Source: Desulfobacteraceae bacterium (GTDB lineage: Bacteria > Desulfobacterota > Desulfobacteria > Desulfobacterales > JAUWMJ01). From it: DNA of 11,158 nucleotides. Positions 1 through 6,258 of this stretch are shown in pieces. The DNA is taken from positions 1-11,158 of the forward strand of contig JAUWOH010000073.1 of NCBI GenBank assembly GCA_030612225.1. Direction: 5' to 3'. How positions within the stretch are numbered: position 1 is the stretch's first letter; each line of letters opens with the position of its first letter. Made by a program: the position numbers and the translations under genes. The notes below the pieces were generated by a model. That model was not told the DNA's origin, ran no database searches, and saw nothing but the letters and a program-made list of their open reading frames with translations.

Positions 1-659
1 GGCTTTCCTGTTTCAACGATTCTTCCGTCATCCATAAAAAGGACCTTGTCAGCCACTTTTTTGGCAAATCCCATTTCATGGCTGACAACGCACATGGTCA
101 TTCCCGCTGATGCAAGCTTTACCATTACATCAAGGACTTCACCGATCATCTCCGGGTCCAGTGCACTGGTCGGTTCGTCAAAAAGCATGATTTGAGGTGA
201 CATGGCAAGCCCCCTTGCAATAGCCACACGCTGTTGCTGGCCTCCTGAAAGCTGTGCGGGGTAAGCGTTTGCTTTTTCAGTTAATCCTACCCGCTCGAGT
301 TGTTCCTGGGCAATTTTTACAGCATCGGGCTTGGCTATTTTTTTAACATTCACAGGGGCCAGCATAATATTCTTAAGGACTGTCATGTGGGGGTATAAAT
401 GAAACTGCTGAAATACAAATCCTATTTCAGCCCTGAGCTTGGTCAGATTTGAAGATTTTTCATGGACCAATATGTTGTTCACAATGATTTCACCGCTCTG
501 TATTTTTTCCAGACGGTTAATACACCGGATCAGCGTTGATTTTCCCGAGCCGCTGGGACCGCAGATCACCAAAACTTCTCCTTTTTTGATATGGATATTA
601 ATATCATTTAACACATGAAGTTCCCCAAACCATTTATTCACTTCTTTAAATATAATCAT
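1..659 (-). CDS. Polar amino-acid ABC transporter ATP-binding protein (GlnQ/HisP type), 3' end cut by window edge
   Basis: This cytoplasmic ATPase would power the two permeases encoded just upstream. I translated 219 residues from ATG 659-657 and the frame is still open at base 1; the family is about 240 residues, so only a short C-terminal tail is missing. Visible motifs are Walker A GPSGSGKST (residues 34-42), the Q-loop QQ (84-85), signature LSGGQQQR (137-144), Walker B plus catalytic Glu MLFDEP (158-163), the D-loop SALD and the switch His in SHEMG (193-197). The match to GlnQ/HisP-type transporters is strong along its length. The start is supported by GAGGA four bases upstream; an in-frame ATG seven codons earlier (680-678) has no comparable ribosome site. 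It is the last gene seen of the binding protein-permease-permease-ATPase operon. The transported amino acid cannot be read from this subunit. Confidence 0.96.
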   Translation of the reverse strand, partial: MIIFKEVNKWFGELHVLNDINIHIKKGEVLVICGPSGSGKSTLIRCINRLEKIQSGEIIVNNILVHEKSSNLTKLRAEIGFVFQQFHLYPHMTVLKNIMLAPVNVKKIAKPDAVKIAQEQLERVGLTEKANAYPAQLSGGQQQRVAIARGLAMSPQIMLFDEPTSALDPEMIGEVLDVMVKLASAGMTMCVVSHEMGFAKKVADKVLFMDDGRIVETGK

Positions 660-717
660 GAAATCCTCAGTATTGATCATCTAAATTTTTCGGAAACAGC
701 GTCCGGTTTTTACTATT

Positions 718-1371
718 CTATACTGCCATTCTTTTTTCCAAATAGTTGGACAGCAGGATAAGTGGATATGAAATCACGAAATACAATACTCCGACAAGGG
801 AAAACACCATTAGCCCTTCAGGAATTCTCACCACTGTCAACCACCCTACCCTGGTAAGTTCCATAACACCAATAACCGAAATCACAGAAGTATCTTTTAT
901 TAAAAGGACATACTGGCCCACAAGGGGCGGCAGAATCACTTTCATAGACTGGGGTAGGATAACAAACCTGAGCTGTTGAAACAGGGAAAGCCCTGAGGAT
1001 GATGCCGCCTCCCATTGTCCTCTTGGTATGGAGTCGATGCCACCTGCAACAATTTCACAGATAAAAGCCGACCCCATAATTGCCATTGCAAGCAAAGCGG
1101 CCTGGAACGCTTCCAGCTGAATTCCCCAATCAGGCAGAATGAAAAATATAATAAATATCTGGACCACAAAGGGTGTGCCGCGCACAAATGATACATATAC
1201 CCCAATCAGTCTTTTTATAAAGATATTTTTACCGGCCCGAAAAATCCCAAGGACAAAACCAATGAAGGTACAGGTGACAAGGCTTATAAATGCAACTTGA
1301 ACGGTCATCGACAATCCTTTTAGAAAAAACGGAAAGATTTCCACAAGCTTGCCAAAATAAAATGCCATCAT
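718..1371 (-). CDS. Amino-acid ABC transporter permease, HisM/GlnP family (second permease)
   Basis: Inner-membrane permease of 217 residues, the usual length for the His/Glu/Gln/Arg/opine (HEQRo) permease family. It has an N-terminal hydrophobic helix, several further membrane segments, the family motif near 'SFVRGTPFVVQIF', and the cytoplasmic EAA loop beginning EAASSSGLSLFQQLRFVILP, which docks on the ATPase. It starts two bases after the stop of the other permease gene, so translation is probably coupled. The two permeases are clearly paralogous (RGTP/RSTP segment, EAA loop, closing V.KD...S.I.VMELTR block) and probably form a heterodimer. The ATPase gene follows after about 60 bases. The family assignment is secure; the substrate is unknown apart from being a probable amino acid. 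Confidence 0.95.
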   Translation of the reverse strand: MMAFYFGKLVEIFPFFLKGLSMTVQVAFISLVTCTFIGFVLGIFRAGKNIFIKRLIGVYVSFVRGTPFVVQIFIIFFILPDWGIQLEAFQAALLAMAIMGSAFICEIVAGGIDSIPRGQWEAASSSGLSLFQQLRFVILPQSMKVILPPLVGQYVLLIKDTSVISVIGVMELTRVGWLTVVRIPEGLMVFSLVGVLYFVISYPLILLSNYLEKRMAV

Positions 1372-1373
1372 AA

Positions 1374-2042
1374 TTAATATGCCTCCCTGAAAATCAGCCT
1401 TTTCTGTGACCAGTCAGCAAGTGCTTTCAGGCAGAAGTAAATACACATATAGAAAAACGCGACAGTGAAGAAAGCTTCCGACGGCATAAATCTTTCTGAT
1501 GTCATGGTCTGCCCGCATCTTGTCAGCTCCATGACCGATATCAATGAAAGAAGTGCTGAATCCTTTACAAGCACAATAGACTGCCCAAGAAGGGGAGGTA
1601 CGGTGACACCCAAGGCCTGGGGAAGAATTATAAACCGCATCCTTTGAAGATAGTTCAGACCCGATGATATTCCAGCTTCAATCTGACCGTCATCCACCGA
1701 GTTTATACCGGCCCTGATGATTTCGGCAATATATGCCCCGCTGTTCAACGTTAAGGCCAGGATTCCAGTCTGGATCTCTGGGACTCTAATTCCCAGTGTA
1801 GGCAGTCCGAAGTACAAAAAATAGATCTGGACCAGAAGCGGTGTAGACCGGATGATTTCAATATAGGCGATGGCTGGATATTTAATGCTTTTAATACCGG
1901 AAATACGGCATGCACATGCAATGGTTCCGACTACCAGGGCAAGCATGATTGAAATAATGGATATGAGAAACGTACTTTTCAGCCCGGTTAAAAACAAAGG
2001 GAGGTATTCAAAAATGACTCTGAAATTAAAATCTGCCAGCAT
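1374..2042 (-). CDS. Amino-acid ABC transporter permease, HisM/GlnP family (first permease)
   Basis: Inner-membrane permease of 222 residues with the HEQRo-family layout: N-terminal membrane helix, the 'IRSTPLLVQIYFLYFGLP' segment and an EAA loop starting EAGISSGLNYLQRMRFIILP, followed by the conserved 'LVKDSALLSLISVMELTR' block. It is the partner of the permease encoded two bases downstream. It is separated from the binding-protein gene by about 330 bases containing a hairpin and an inserted palindromic element. Its transcription therefore depends either on readthrough past both structures or on a promoter I could not identify in the element or its right flank. Family and role are confident. 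Confidence 0.95.
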   Translation of the reverse strand: MLADFNFRVIFEYLPLFLTGLKSTFLISIISIMLALVVGTIACACRISGIKSIKYPAIAYIEIIRSTPLLVQIYFLYFGLPTLGIRVPEIQTGILALTLNSGAYIAEIIRAGINSVDDGQIEAGISSGLNYLQRMRFIILPQALGVTVPPLLGQSIVLVKDSALLSLISVMELTRCGQTMTSERFMPSEAFFTVAFFYMCIYFCLKALADWSQKRLIFREAY

Positions 2043-2071
2043 GTTTATGTTTTATCCGTTTCTTTAAAATT

Positions 2072-2299
2072 GATGGCGTCGTAAAAAGTATCACCGATGG
2101 TGCCCGCAGGAAATGCCCTTGGGGTACTAAGTGGAAAGTTTCATATACCTCCGCTAAAAATCAGCGGGATAAAAAGGCGTAGCAGTTTTTCAGGGACGAG
2201 GCAATACATGTAGTATGCCGAGTGCCTGAAAAACCGCTGCGCCTTGCACCCCAAGGGTACTTCCTGCGGGGCGTATATGGGACTTTTTACAACGCCATC
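2072..2299. mobile_element. 228-bp palindromic MITE-like element with 6-bp flanking direct repeat
   Basis: The ends are inverted repeats: GATGGCGTCGTAAAAAGT (2072-2089) against 2282-2299, 17 of 18 matching. The palindrome continues inward: 2103-2125 pairs with 2248-2270 (21 of 23) and 2174-2195 pairs with 2224-2245 with a few mismatches, around a centre near ACATGT (2206-2211). An extra small stem CCGCT/AGCGG lies at 2151-2167. AAAATT stands directly outside each end (2066-2071 and 2300-2305), as a target-site duplication would. There is no transposase and no credible reading frame, so it would be a non-autonomous element or a dispersed palindromic repeat family. The structure is seen directly; mobility is inferred from the flanking duplication. 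Confidence 0.7.
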
Positions 2300-2300
2300 A

Positions 2301-2339
2301 AAATTGAGTGTGCGTTTCAATCGAACGCACACTCAATTT
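2301..2339 (-). terminator. Perfect 16-bp stem-loop after the binding-protein gene
   Basis: AAATTGAGTGTGCGTT (2301-2316) and its exact complement at 2324-2339 enclose a 7-base loop. In the minus-strand transcript the hairpin comes about 33 bases after the binding-protein stop and is followed by UUUU. It could be a partial terminator or an mRNA-stabilising structure that keeps binding protein more abundant than the membrane subunits, as is common in such operons. The palindromic element at 2072-2299 has landed in its distal T-run. With one AAAATT copy and the element removed, the transcript would read stem-UUUUAAAGA, still terminator-like. Confidence 0.7.
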
Positions 2340-2372
2340 ACATAATTTAGATCATCACATGTTCATAACGGC

Positions 2373-3176
2373 TTAATGATCTTTTTTCCATTCAGTTGAT
2401 TCTAACCAGTATTTGATGTTTGCATCATATGTGCCGTCGGCCCTGGCAGTTTTGAAATACAGGTTAATCCACTGCCACAGGTTTACGGACTCTTGGCGAA
2501 CAGCAAAGGCCAACGGATCTTTTCCTTTTCCAAGGCGCTTGTCAAGGAGTCTGATAGAGTTGGGTGGAAAATCAGGAAGGACTGTCAGAACTGCAAGATC
2601 GTCATTAACCCCGGCATCCACATGTCCTGCAATAAGTGCCTGGACGATCATTCTTCCACCGCCTTTATATGATTTTATCTTGGCCTTTGGCAGGTATTTT
2701 TTTGCAATGGTTTCACCGGTAGAGCCTAAGAGAACACCCACTGTAACAGATGGTTTGTTTACATCTTTAAGTACCTTATAACTTGCCCCTGTTTTGGTAA
2801 AAATACAGGGCTGCACATAAGTCCAGGGATCTGCAAAGGTAATTTTGAGGGCTCTTTTCAGTGTAGGAGTCATATCGGCAGCAAGGATATCGGCTTTTCC
2901 GGATAACAATGCAGGAATAAGGCCATCCCAGTCAAAATCAAGGATTTTAAGCTTTACACCCATTCTTTTTGCCATTTCCTCGGCAAATTCAACCATGGAT
3001 CCCGTATGCTTACCGGTTTTGTCAAAAAAAGCATAAGGCGCAGCACCTGATTGAACGGCAACCCTTAATTCCCCTCTTTTAACTATCTCAGACAGGGTTC
3101 CGGCAAAACAGACTCCGGTGAAAAATACAGTCATGACAATGGCAAGGACAGTTGACACTAATTTTTTTCGACTCAT
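2373..3176 (-). CDS. Periplasmic amino-acid-binding protein, family 3 (SBP_bac_3)
   Basis: Exported solute-binding receptor of 267 residues for the ABC transporter encoded downstream. Residues 1-25 are a Sec signal peptide (positive MSRKK start, hydrophobic core, likely cut after CFA); the Cys there is not in a proper lipobox, so it should be a soluble periplasmic protein. The mature part starts 'LSEIVKRGELRVAV' and has the family features: 'APYAFFDKTGKHTGSMVEFA', 'DWDGLIPALLSGKADIL' with following 'MTPTLKRALKITFADPW', and the second lobe 'VGVLLGSTGE'. The ribosome site AAAGGAG is well placed before ATG 3176-3174. It lies 52 bases after the dehydrogenase gene and is probably co-transcribed with it. 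The ligand is not determinable by eye; the neighbourhood suggests lysine or another diamino or basic amino acid. Confidence 0.95.
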   Translation of the reverse strand: MSRKKLVSTVLAIVMTVFFTGVCFAGTLSEIVKRGELRVAVQSGAAPYAFFDKTGKHTGSMVEFAEEMAKRMGVKLKILDFDWDGLIPALLSGKADILAADMTPTLKRALKITFADPWTYVQPCIFTKTGASYKVLKDVNKPSVTVGVLLGSTGETIAKKYLPKAKIKSYKGGGRMIVQALIAGHVDAGVNDDLAVLTVLPDFPPNSIRLLDKRLGKGKDPLAFAVRQESVNLWQWINLYFKTARADGTYDANIKYWLESTEWKKDH

Positions 3177-3200
3177 TGTTTTTCTCCTTTTTTTAAGTGT

Positions 3201-3214
3201 TATTATTAATAATA
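3201..3214. repeat. 14-bp perfect palindrome TATTATTAATAATA
   Basis: A perfect AT-only palindrome in the 52-base spacer between the dehydrogenase stop and the binding-protein ribosome site. It could be an internal regulatory site, or chance in AT-rich spacer DNA. No convincing promoter accompanies it. Confidence 0.4.
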
Positions 3215-3228
3215 CGGCTCCTTTATTT

Positions 3229-4401
3229 TCAAGTTTCCAGAATCCTTGTTTCTTCTTTGATTTCTATCCCTCTTCTTTTAAGGCTGTTTATAAACTTTTT
3301 CGCAGGAATATGCTTTAAAGGTGACAATACCCCCTTTTCCTTAATATCGCCCCTGACAAGCATTTTTGCTACAATGCTTGCGGTGTATCCCACTCCCTTG
3401 CTCATGGCCATGATTCCGGTATCAAGGTCCCTTTCAATCAGCATGGTGCTTGTAAACCGCATTTTCTTTTTATCTTTTGTTCCCTCGAATATATTGATCA
3501 TGGCTATCAGGTCTTTTTCATCATCTTTATATTCAAGCTGTGGCCCCAGTAATTTATCTAGAAAATCAATGGGTGAAACGTCGCCAAGTCCTTTTACCGG
3601 ATCTTCACTTAAAAAACCCAATTTCTTCATGGGTCTCCAGAATGCACTCCACCCTGGCCATCTGAGAGAATAACGACCAGTTCGAGTTATGGCGTCCGTG
3701 AGTCCCAGAAGGTCAGTAAAATAAACTGCGTCCCCGTTTGGAATGGCTTCCAGTGTTCCAAGCCCGGGAAAATCAATCATGTGAACATACTCTTCATCAT
3801 GCTGGTTCATTGCAGGAATTTCAATGATCTTTTTGTCCCTGATTATTCTGCCTTCCCGCATGGTTGAGCTTAAAACGCCTTTCCATATCCATGAAAGCTT
3901 ATAGTTTAACGGGTTGGTACATGCCTGTTTCTCAGGAAACCCTCCGCAATATGAATCAATCACATGAATTTCATCAAATCTGTTTTTTGCATCACCGTAA
4001 ATCACCAGATCTATCCCCGGATCAAGACCGCATTCCGGCATTATGGTGATACCGGCTTTTTTTGCGCTTTCATCAAGCTGCTCAGTGAGATGGGCATAAT
4101 TGGTATTGACCACACTTACCCTTGCCTCCAAAGCTGCTTCATTGACAAACTTTTTAAAATCCATAGGCAAAAGATCAATAACAACATCCACTTTCTTGTA
4201 CAGGTTTATTAGATCATCTTTATTTTTTGCATCAACTCTTACCTCTTTTATTTTGCTCATGTCCGTAAAATCTTTAATCTTAGACAATTCGTCAAACCTG
4301 ATATCCGCGCAAATTACTTCTTTGACATGTTCATCAGATGCCAGATCATAAAGCGCTGTTCTTCCCTGGATGCCGCACCCGCCTAAAACAAGAATTTTCA
4401 T
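3229..4401 (-). CDS. Saccharopine dehydrogenase-family oxidoreductase, lysine 6-dehydrogenase-like
   Basis: Cytoplasmic NAD(P)-dependent dehydrogenase of 390 residues. The N-terminal Rossmann fold is plain (MKILVLGGCGIQG, with G8-x-G10-x-x-G13; acidic 'ICADIRF' after the second strand). It is followed by 'VDVVIDLLPMDF', 'VSVVNTNYAH' and 'GITIMPECGLDPGIDLVIYG', all typical of the saccharopine dehydrogenase NADP-binding and C-terminal domains. Layout and length resemble lysine 6-dehydrogenases of this superfamily, which deaminate the epsilon-amino group of lysine, and the C-terminal 'GVLSPLKHIPAKKFINSLKRRGIEI' region fits. The superfamily also includes saccharopine- and carboxynorspermidine-forming enzymes, so the exact substrate is an inference. 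The ribosome site is AGAGGG just before ATG. An FCD-type operator lies about 57 bases upstream, after the gntR gene, and the binding-protein gene follows 52 bases downstream. Confidence 0.88.
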   Translation of the reverse strand: MKILVLGGCGIQGRTALYDLASDEHVKEVICADIRFDELSKIKDFTDMSKIKEVRVDAKNKDDLINLYKKVDVVIDLLPMDFKKFVNEAALEARVSVVNTNYAHLTEQLDESAKKAGITIMPECGLDPGIDLVIYGDAKNRFDEIHVIDSYCGGFPEKQACTNPLNYKLSWIWKGVLSSTMREGRIIRDKKIIEIPAMNQHDEEYVHMIDFPGLGTLEAIPNGDAVYFTDLLGLTDAITRTGRYSLRWPGWSAFWRPMKKLGFLSEDPVKGLGDVSPIDFLDKLLGPQLEYKDDEKDLIAMINIFEGTKDKKKMRFTSTMLIERDLDTGIMAMSKGVGYTASIVAKMLVRGDIKEKGVLSPLKHIPAKKFINSLKRRGIEIKEETRILET

Positions 4402-4454
4402 TTTCCCTCTTTAATTTTTGTTGTACAGTTTGGAAAAATCCGTTTTTGCATTTT

Positions 4455-4469
4455 TTAATGTATACATAA
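4455..4469. promoter_or_regulatory. Predicted GntR/FCD operator upstream of the dehydrogenase gene
   Basis: TTAATGTATACATAA, with the perfect palindromic core ATGTATACAT at 4458-4467. The same 15 bases recur at 5194-5208 upstream of the GntR gene. FCD-subfamily GntR proteins bind short palindromes built on GTATAC-like cores, so this is probably the site through which the neighbouring regulator controls the dehydrogenase-transporter operon. No strong -35/-10 pair is visible beside it. Confidence 0.65.
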
Positions 4470-4471
4470 GT

Positions 4472-4487
4472 AGGTGGTTTTCCACCT
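4472..4487. repeat. Small hairpin AGGTGG-TTTT-CCACCT between gntR and the operator
   Basis: A perfect 6-bp stem with a four-base loop sits between the gntR stop (4513) and the operator core (4458-4467). No U-run follows it on either strand, so it is not a standard terminator. It may attenuate readthrough from gntR or stabilise the mRNA 3' end. Confidence 0.4.
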
Positions 4488-4512
4488 GCACCCTGTTATC
4501 AATTTTAATTCT

Positions 4513-5175
4513 TCATAACTTCAAAAAAAGCTGTTCAAAAGTCGTTCTGACATGTTGTTTCATGAGGTTTCCAGCCTTTTCTTCATTCCTGTTTTCAATG
4601 GCCTTGACAATTTCAATATGCTGTTTTGGTCCTGTTTTCTGTCCTCCGGGCTCCAGTCCGGTGTAATAGTTGTCAAAAAAGAAAATATAGGTATTGGACC
4701 TCCAGAAACTATGTCTGCAATATTGTTCCAGGTATTTATTCTGCCCGATTTTTGCAATGCCTAGATGAAGATTTTCATTAATAGCGACATAAATGAGTTT
4801 AGACTCCTGAGTACCTGGATTTCCCACGGTTTTTTCTTTTTCAATCAGGTTGTAGAGGTAGTCAACATCCTTGTCAGTAGCATGTCTGGCAGCACACGCC
4901 GCAGTCAAGCCTTCAATGTTTTCCCTTGCAAAAAAAACATGCCTGGCATCTTCCAAACTTGATGAGGGGATGAAACAGCCTTTTTTCTTCTTCTTATCCA
5001 GAAACCCTTCGGCAACAAGCTGGCTCAATGCATGTCTGACTGGTGTCCTGCTGAGTTCAAGCGACTCTGCAAGTTCTGTTTCGAGAAGAAAATCTCCAGG
5101 CTTGAAATGATTTTCTAAAATAAGACTTATGATTGATTTGTAAGCAAACTCTTCCAGATTTATTTTTGCCATCAT
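4513..5175 (-). CDS. GntR-family transcriptional regulator, FCD (FadR) subfamily
   Basis: Ligand-responsive DNA-binding protein of 220 residues. The N-terminal winged helix-turn-helix (about 8-75) has the GntR signature: 'FKPGDFLLETELAESLELSRTPVRHALSQL' with the recognition helix at SRTPVRHAL, then the wing 'KKKGCFI'. The C-terminal helical FCD domain (about 77-212) carries N133, H137, H186 and H208, with spacing like the three-His metal site known in this subfamily (Asn where Asp is common). It probably represses its own gene and the downstream operon, since identical operators lie before both. Of two adjacent ATGs, the first is closer to the weak GAGA ribosome site; either could be used. 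The effector is likely the transported amino acid or a breakdown product. Confidence 0.93.
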   Translation of the reverse strand: MMAKINLEEFAYKSIISLILENHFKPGDFLLETELAESLELSRTPVRHALSQLVAEGFLDKKKKKGCFIPSSSLEDARHVFFARENIEGLTAACAARHATDKDVDYLYNLIEKEKTVGNPGTQESKLIYVAINENLHLGIAKIGQNKYLEQYCRHSFWRSNTYIFFFDNYYTGLEPGGQKTGPKQHIEIVKAIENRNEEKAGNLMKQHVRTTFEQLFLKL

Positions 5176-5193
5176 TGATATCTCTTTAAAACA

Positions 5194-5231
5194 TTAATGT
5201 ATACATAAACTCAACAGTCCATGACTGTCAA
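5194..5231 (-). promoter_or_regulatory. gntR promoter region with overlapping FCD operator
   Basis: The operator TTAATGTATACATAA (5194-5208) is identical to the one at 4455-4469. Upstream of it in transcription direction is TTGACA (5231-5226), a consensus -35 box; the expected -10 position falls on the outer edge of the operator, although the hexamer itself is poor. A repressor bound here would block transcription, which fits autoregulation. About 85 further bases up to 5316 show nothing else clear. Confidence 0.55.
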
Positions 5232-5316
5232 GAATATTTAATTGAAGTTGAAAGCCACATGGGGGTACTACCTGAATTTTGCACGATTTTGAGGCTTTTA
5301 TATGCAAGGCATCTAA

Positions 5317-5913
5317 TTAAAATTCTTCAATTATTTCACCCTTTTCAATAAAAGATTCTATATTATTATAAGCGTTTTCGCAGGCAGCTATTACTGATTC
5401 GAATTTGCAGTAAACAGGATCGTCTTTGCCTAATAATTTTTCTGATTTTTGTAAAATCTTTTCTCCATGTTCCAAGTGCTTTGTCATTTCATTAAAAATC
5501 AGTTTGCGCTTTCTATGTTTTTCTTTTTCTCCGGCAATTACCGGGATAAGCCTTTGAATGGAATACTCAACTAAAGCATCACGGGGAGCATTATATTTTT
5601 TGGCTGTTTGATCAAGGGATGATAATGTCCTGCGGCTTAAAACATATGTTTTTTGAATACGGCTTAGTTTGCAGAATGCCTCATCTTTTATTTCACCGGC
5701 AATTAATTTCAAACACTGTGTATCTTCAATTAAATGGTCAAAAAGAGATTTTTGTTTAATGCCCAGATGCACTGATACGATATTTATTGCGTGTATCGAT
5801 TTTTCCGTTAATTTGAATGTTGCCCTGACGGATTGTTTACCCCTTAAATCAGAAGATGAAGGCTGGGGTAAGAATATTGTTTTTATCTCGTTGTCTTTTT
5901 TATGTTTTTTCAT
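5317..5913 (-). CDS. Uncharacterised protein with two tandem ribbon-helix-helix-like units
   Basis: I do not recognise a named family. From ATG 5913-5911 the product has 198 residues. Two stretches align without gaps over about 34 residues: T32-D64 (beginning TFKLTEKSIHAINIVSVHLG) and T89-L122 (beginning TYVLSRRTLSSLDQTAKKYN). Each has a short beta-type strand, a helix, a turn and a second helix, the layout of ribbon-helix-helix DNA-binding units. The tail (about 130-198) is charged and helical, ending in acidic EKGEIIEEF. The start at 5913 is chosen because AAGGCGG lies five bases upstream; the frame remains open 25 codons further, but those codons run through a dispersed 'CCCTTGAATCCCTGAATCC' repeat and are probably not translated. 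A DNA-binding role, perhaps as an intramolecular RHH pseudo-dimer, is inference. Confidence 0.7.
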   Translation of the reverse strand: MKKHKKDNEIKTIFLPQPSSSDLRGKQSVRATFKLTEKSIHAINIVSVHLGIKQKSLFDHLIEDTQCLKLIAGEIKDEAFCKLSRIQKTYVLSRRTLSSLDQTAKKYNAPRDALVEYSIQRLIPVIAGEKEKHRKRKLIFNEMTKHLEHGEKILQKSEKLLGKDDPVYCKFESVIAACENAYNNIESFIEKGEIIEEF

Positions 5914-5944
5914 TTTTCCGCCTTTTAATATGGAAAGGGTTCGA

Positions 5945-6100
5945 GGATTCAGGGATTCAAGGGTCCAAGTGTTTTTTGTCTTTTTCAACCATAAACTGTA
6001 TAACCGGCAACCTTGAACGGTTATCTAATTCTTAAACATTTTTATCCGCCTGTTCTGTGGAAGGTCACTGGAACCCCTGACCCCTTGAATCCTGGAATCC
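5945..6100. repeat. Inverted 'GGATTCAGGGATTCAAGGG' repeats upstream of the RHH gene
   Basis: 5945-5967 and the reverse complement of 6078-6100 are near-identical with single-base gaps (shared cores GGATTC and ATTCAAGGG), forming an inverted pair about 110 bases apart. Between them 6001-6023 makes a small stem TAACCG/CGGTTA enclosing CCTTGAA. Relatives of these CCCTTGAA/CCCTGAA words recur at 6794-6839. They look like members of a dispersed intergenic repeat family; function unknown. Confidence 0.6.
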
Positions 6101-6154
6101 TTATGAAAATGATCCTGCCAGCTCATCTGGAGATAATCCATAATTTTAAGCCTT

Positions 6155-6188
6155 CATTACTTCAGATATATTATTATTATAAGTAATG
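6155..6188. promoter_or_regulatory. Inverted repeat CATTACTT-N18-AAGTAATG upstream of hsp20
   Basis: Perfect 8-bp arms at 6155-6162 and 6181-6188 flank an AT-rich 18-base spacer, ending about 24 bases before the presumed -35 box of hsp20. It is not CIRCE (TTAGCACTC-N9-GAGTGCTAA). It could be an upstream regulator site or a weak hairpin closing the preceding repeat region. Confidence 0.4.
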
Positions 6189-6211
6189 CAACTATTAAAT
6201 AAATTATTTTC

Positions 6212-6239
6212 TTGACATATAATTAATTGTTCTTAACAT
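6212..6239 (+). promoter_or_regulatory. Presumed hsp20 promoter, TTGACA-N16-TAACAT
   Basis: A consensus -35 TTGACA (6212-6217) is followed after 16 bases by TAACAT (6234-6239), four of six matching the sigma-70 -10. CTTGACA also shares the CTTGA start of sigma-32 -35 elements, but no CCCCAT-type -10 follows, so heat-shock sigma control is not supported. The 5989-6320 intergenic stretch otherwise holds the repeats described separately and a possible leader ORF. Confidence 0.5.
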
Positions 6240-6258
6240 ATTGCTAAGGAAAAGTAAA

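Noticed and set aside
2141..2332. 63-codon minus-strand ORF
   Set aside because: It lies inside the palindromic element and runs through the adjacent hairpin; composition follows the inverted repeat and no domain is visible.
4472..4487. Terminator for gntR
   Set aside because: A perfect small stem, but no U-run follows on the minus strand; kept only as a hairpin.
5317..5913. Antitoxin of a toxin-antitoxin pair
   Set aside because: RHH-like content invites this, but no small toxin-like ORF is adjacent on either side and the protein is long for an antitoxin.
6155..6188. CIRCE/HrcA operator
   Set aside because: Half-sites CATTACTT/AAGTAATG do not match TTAGCACTC/GAGTGCTAA and the spacer is 18, not 9.
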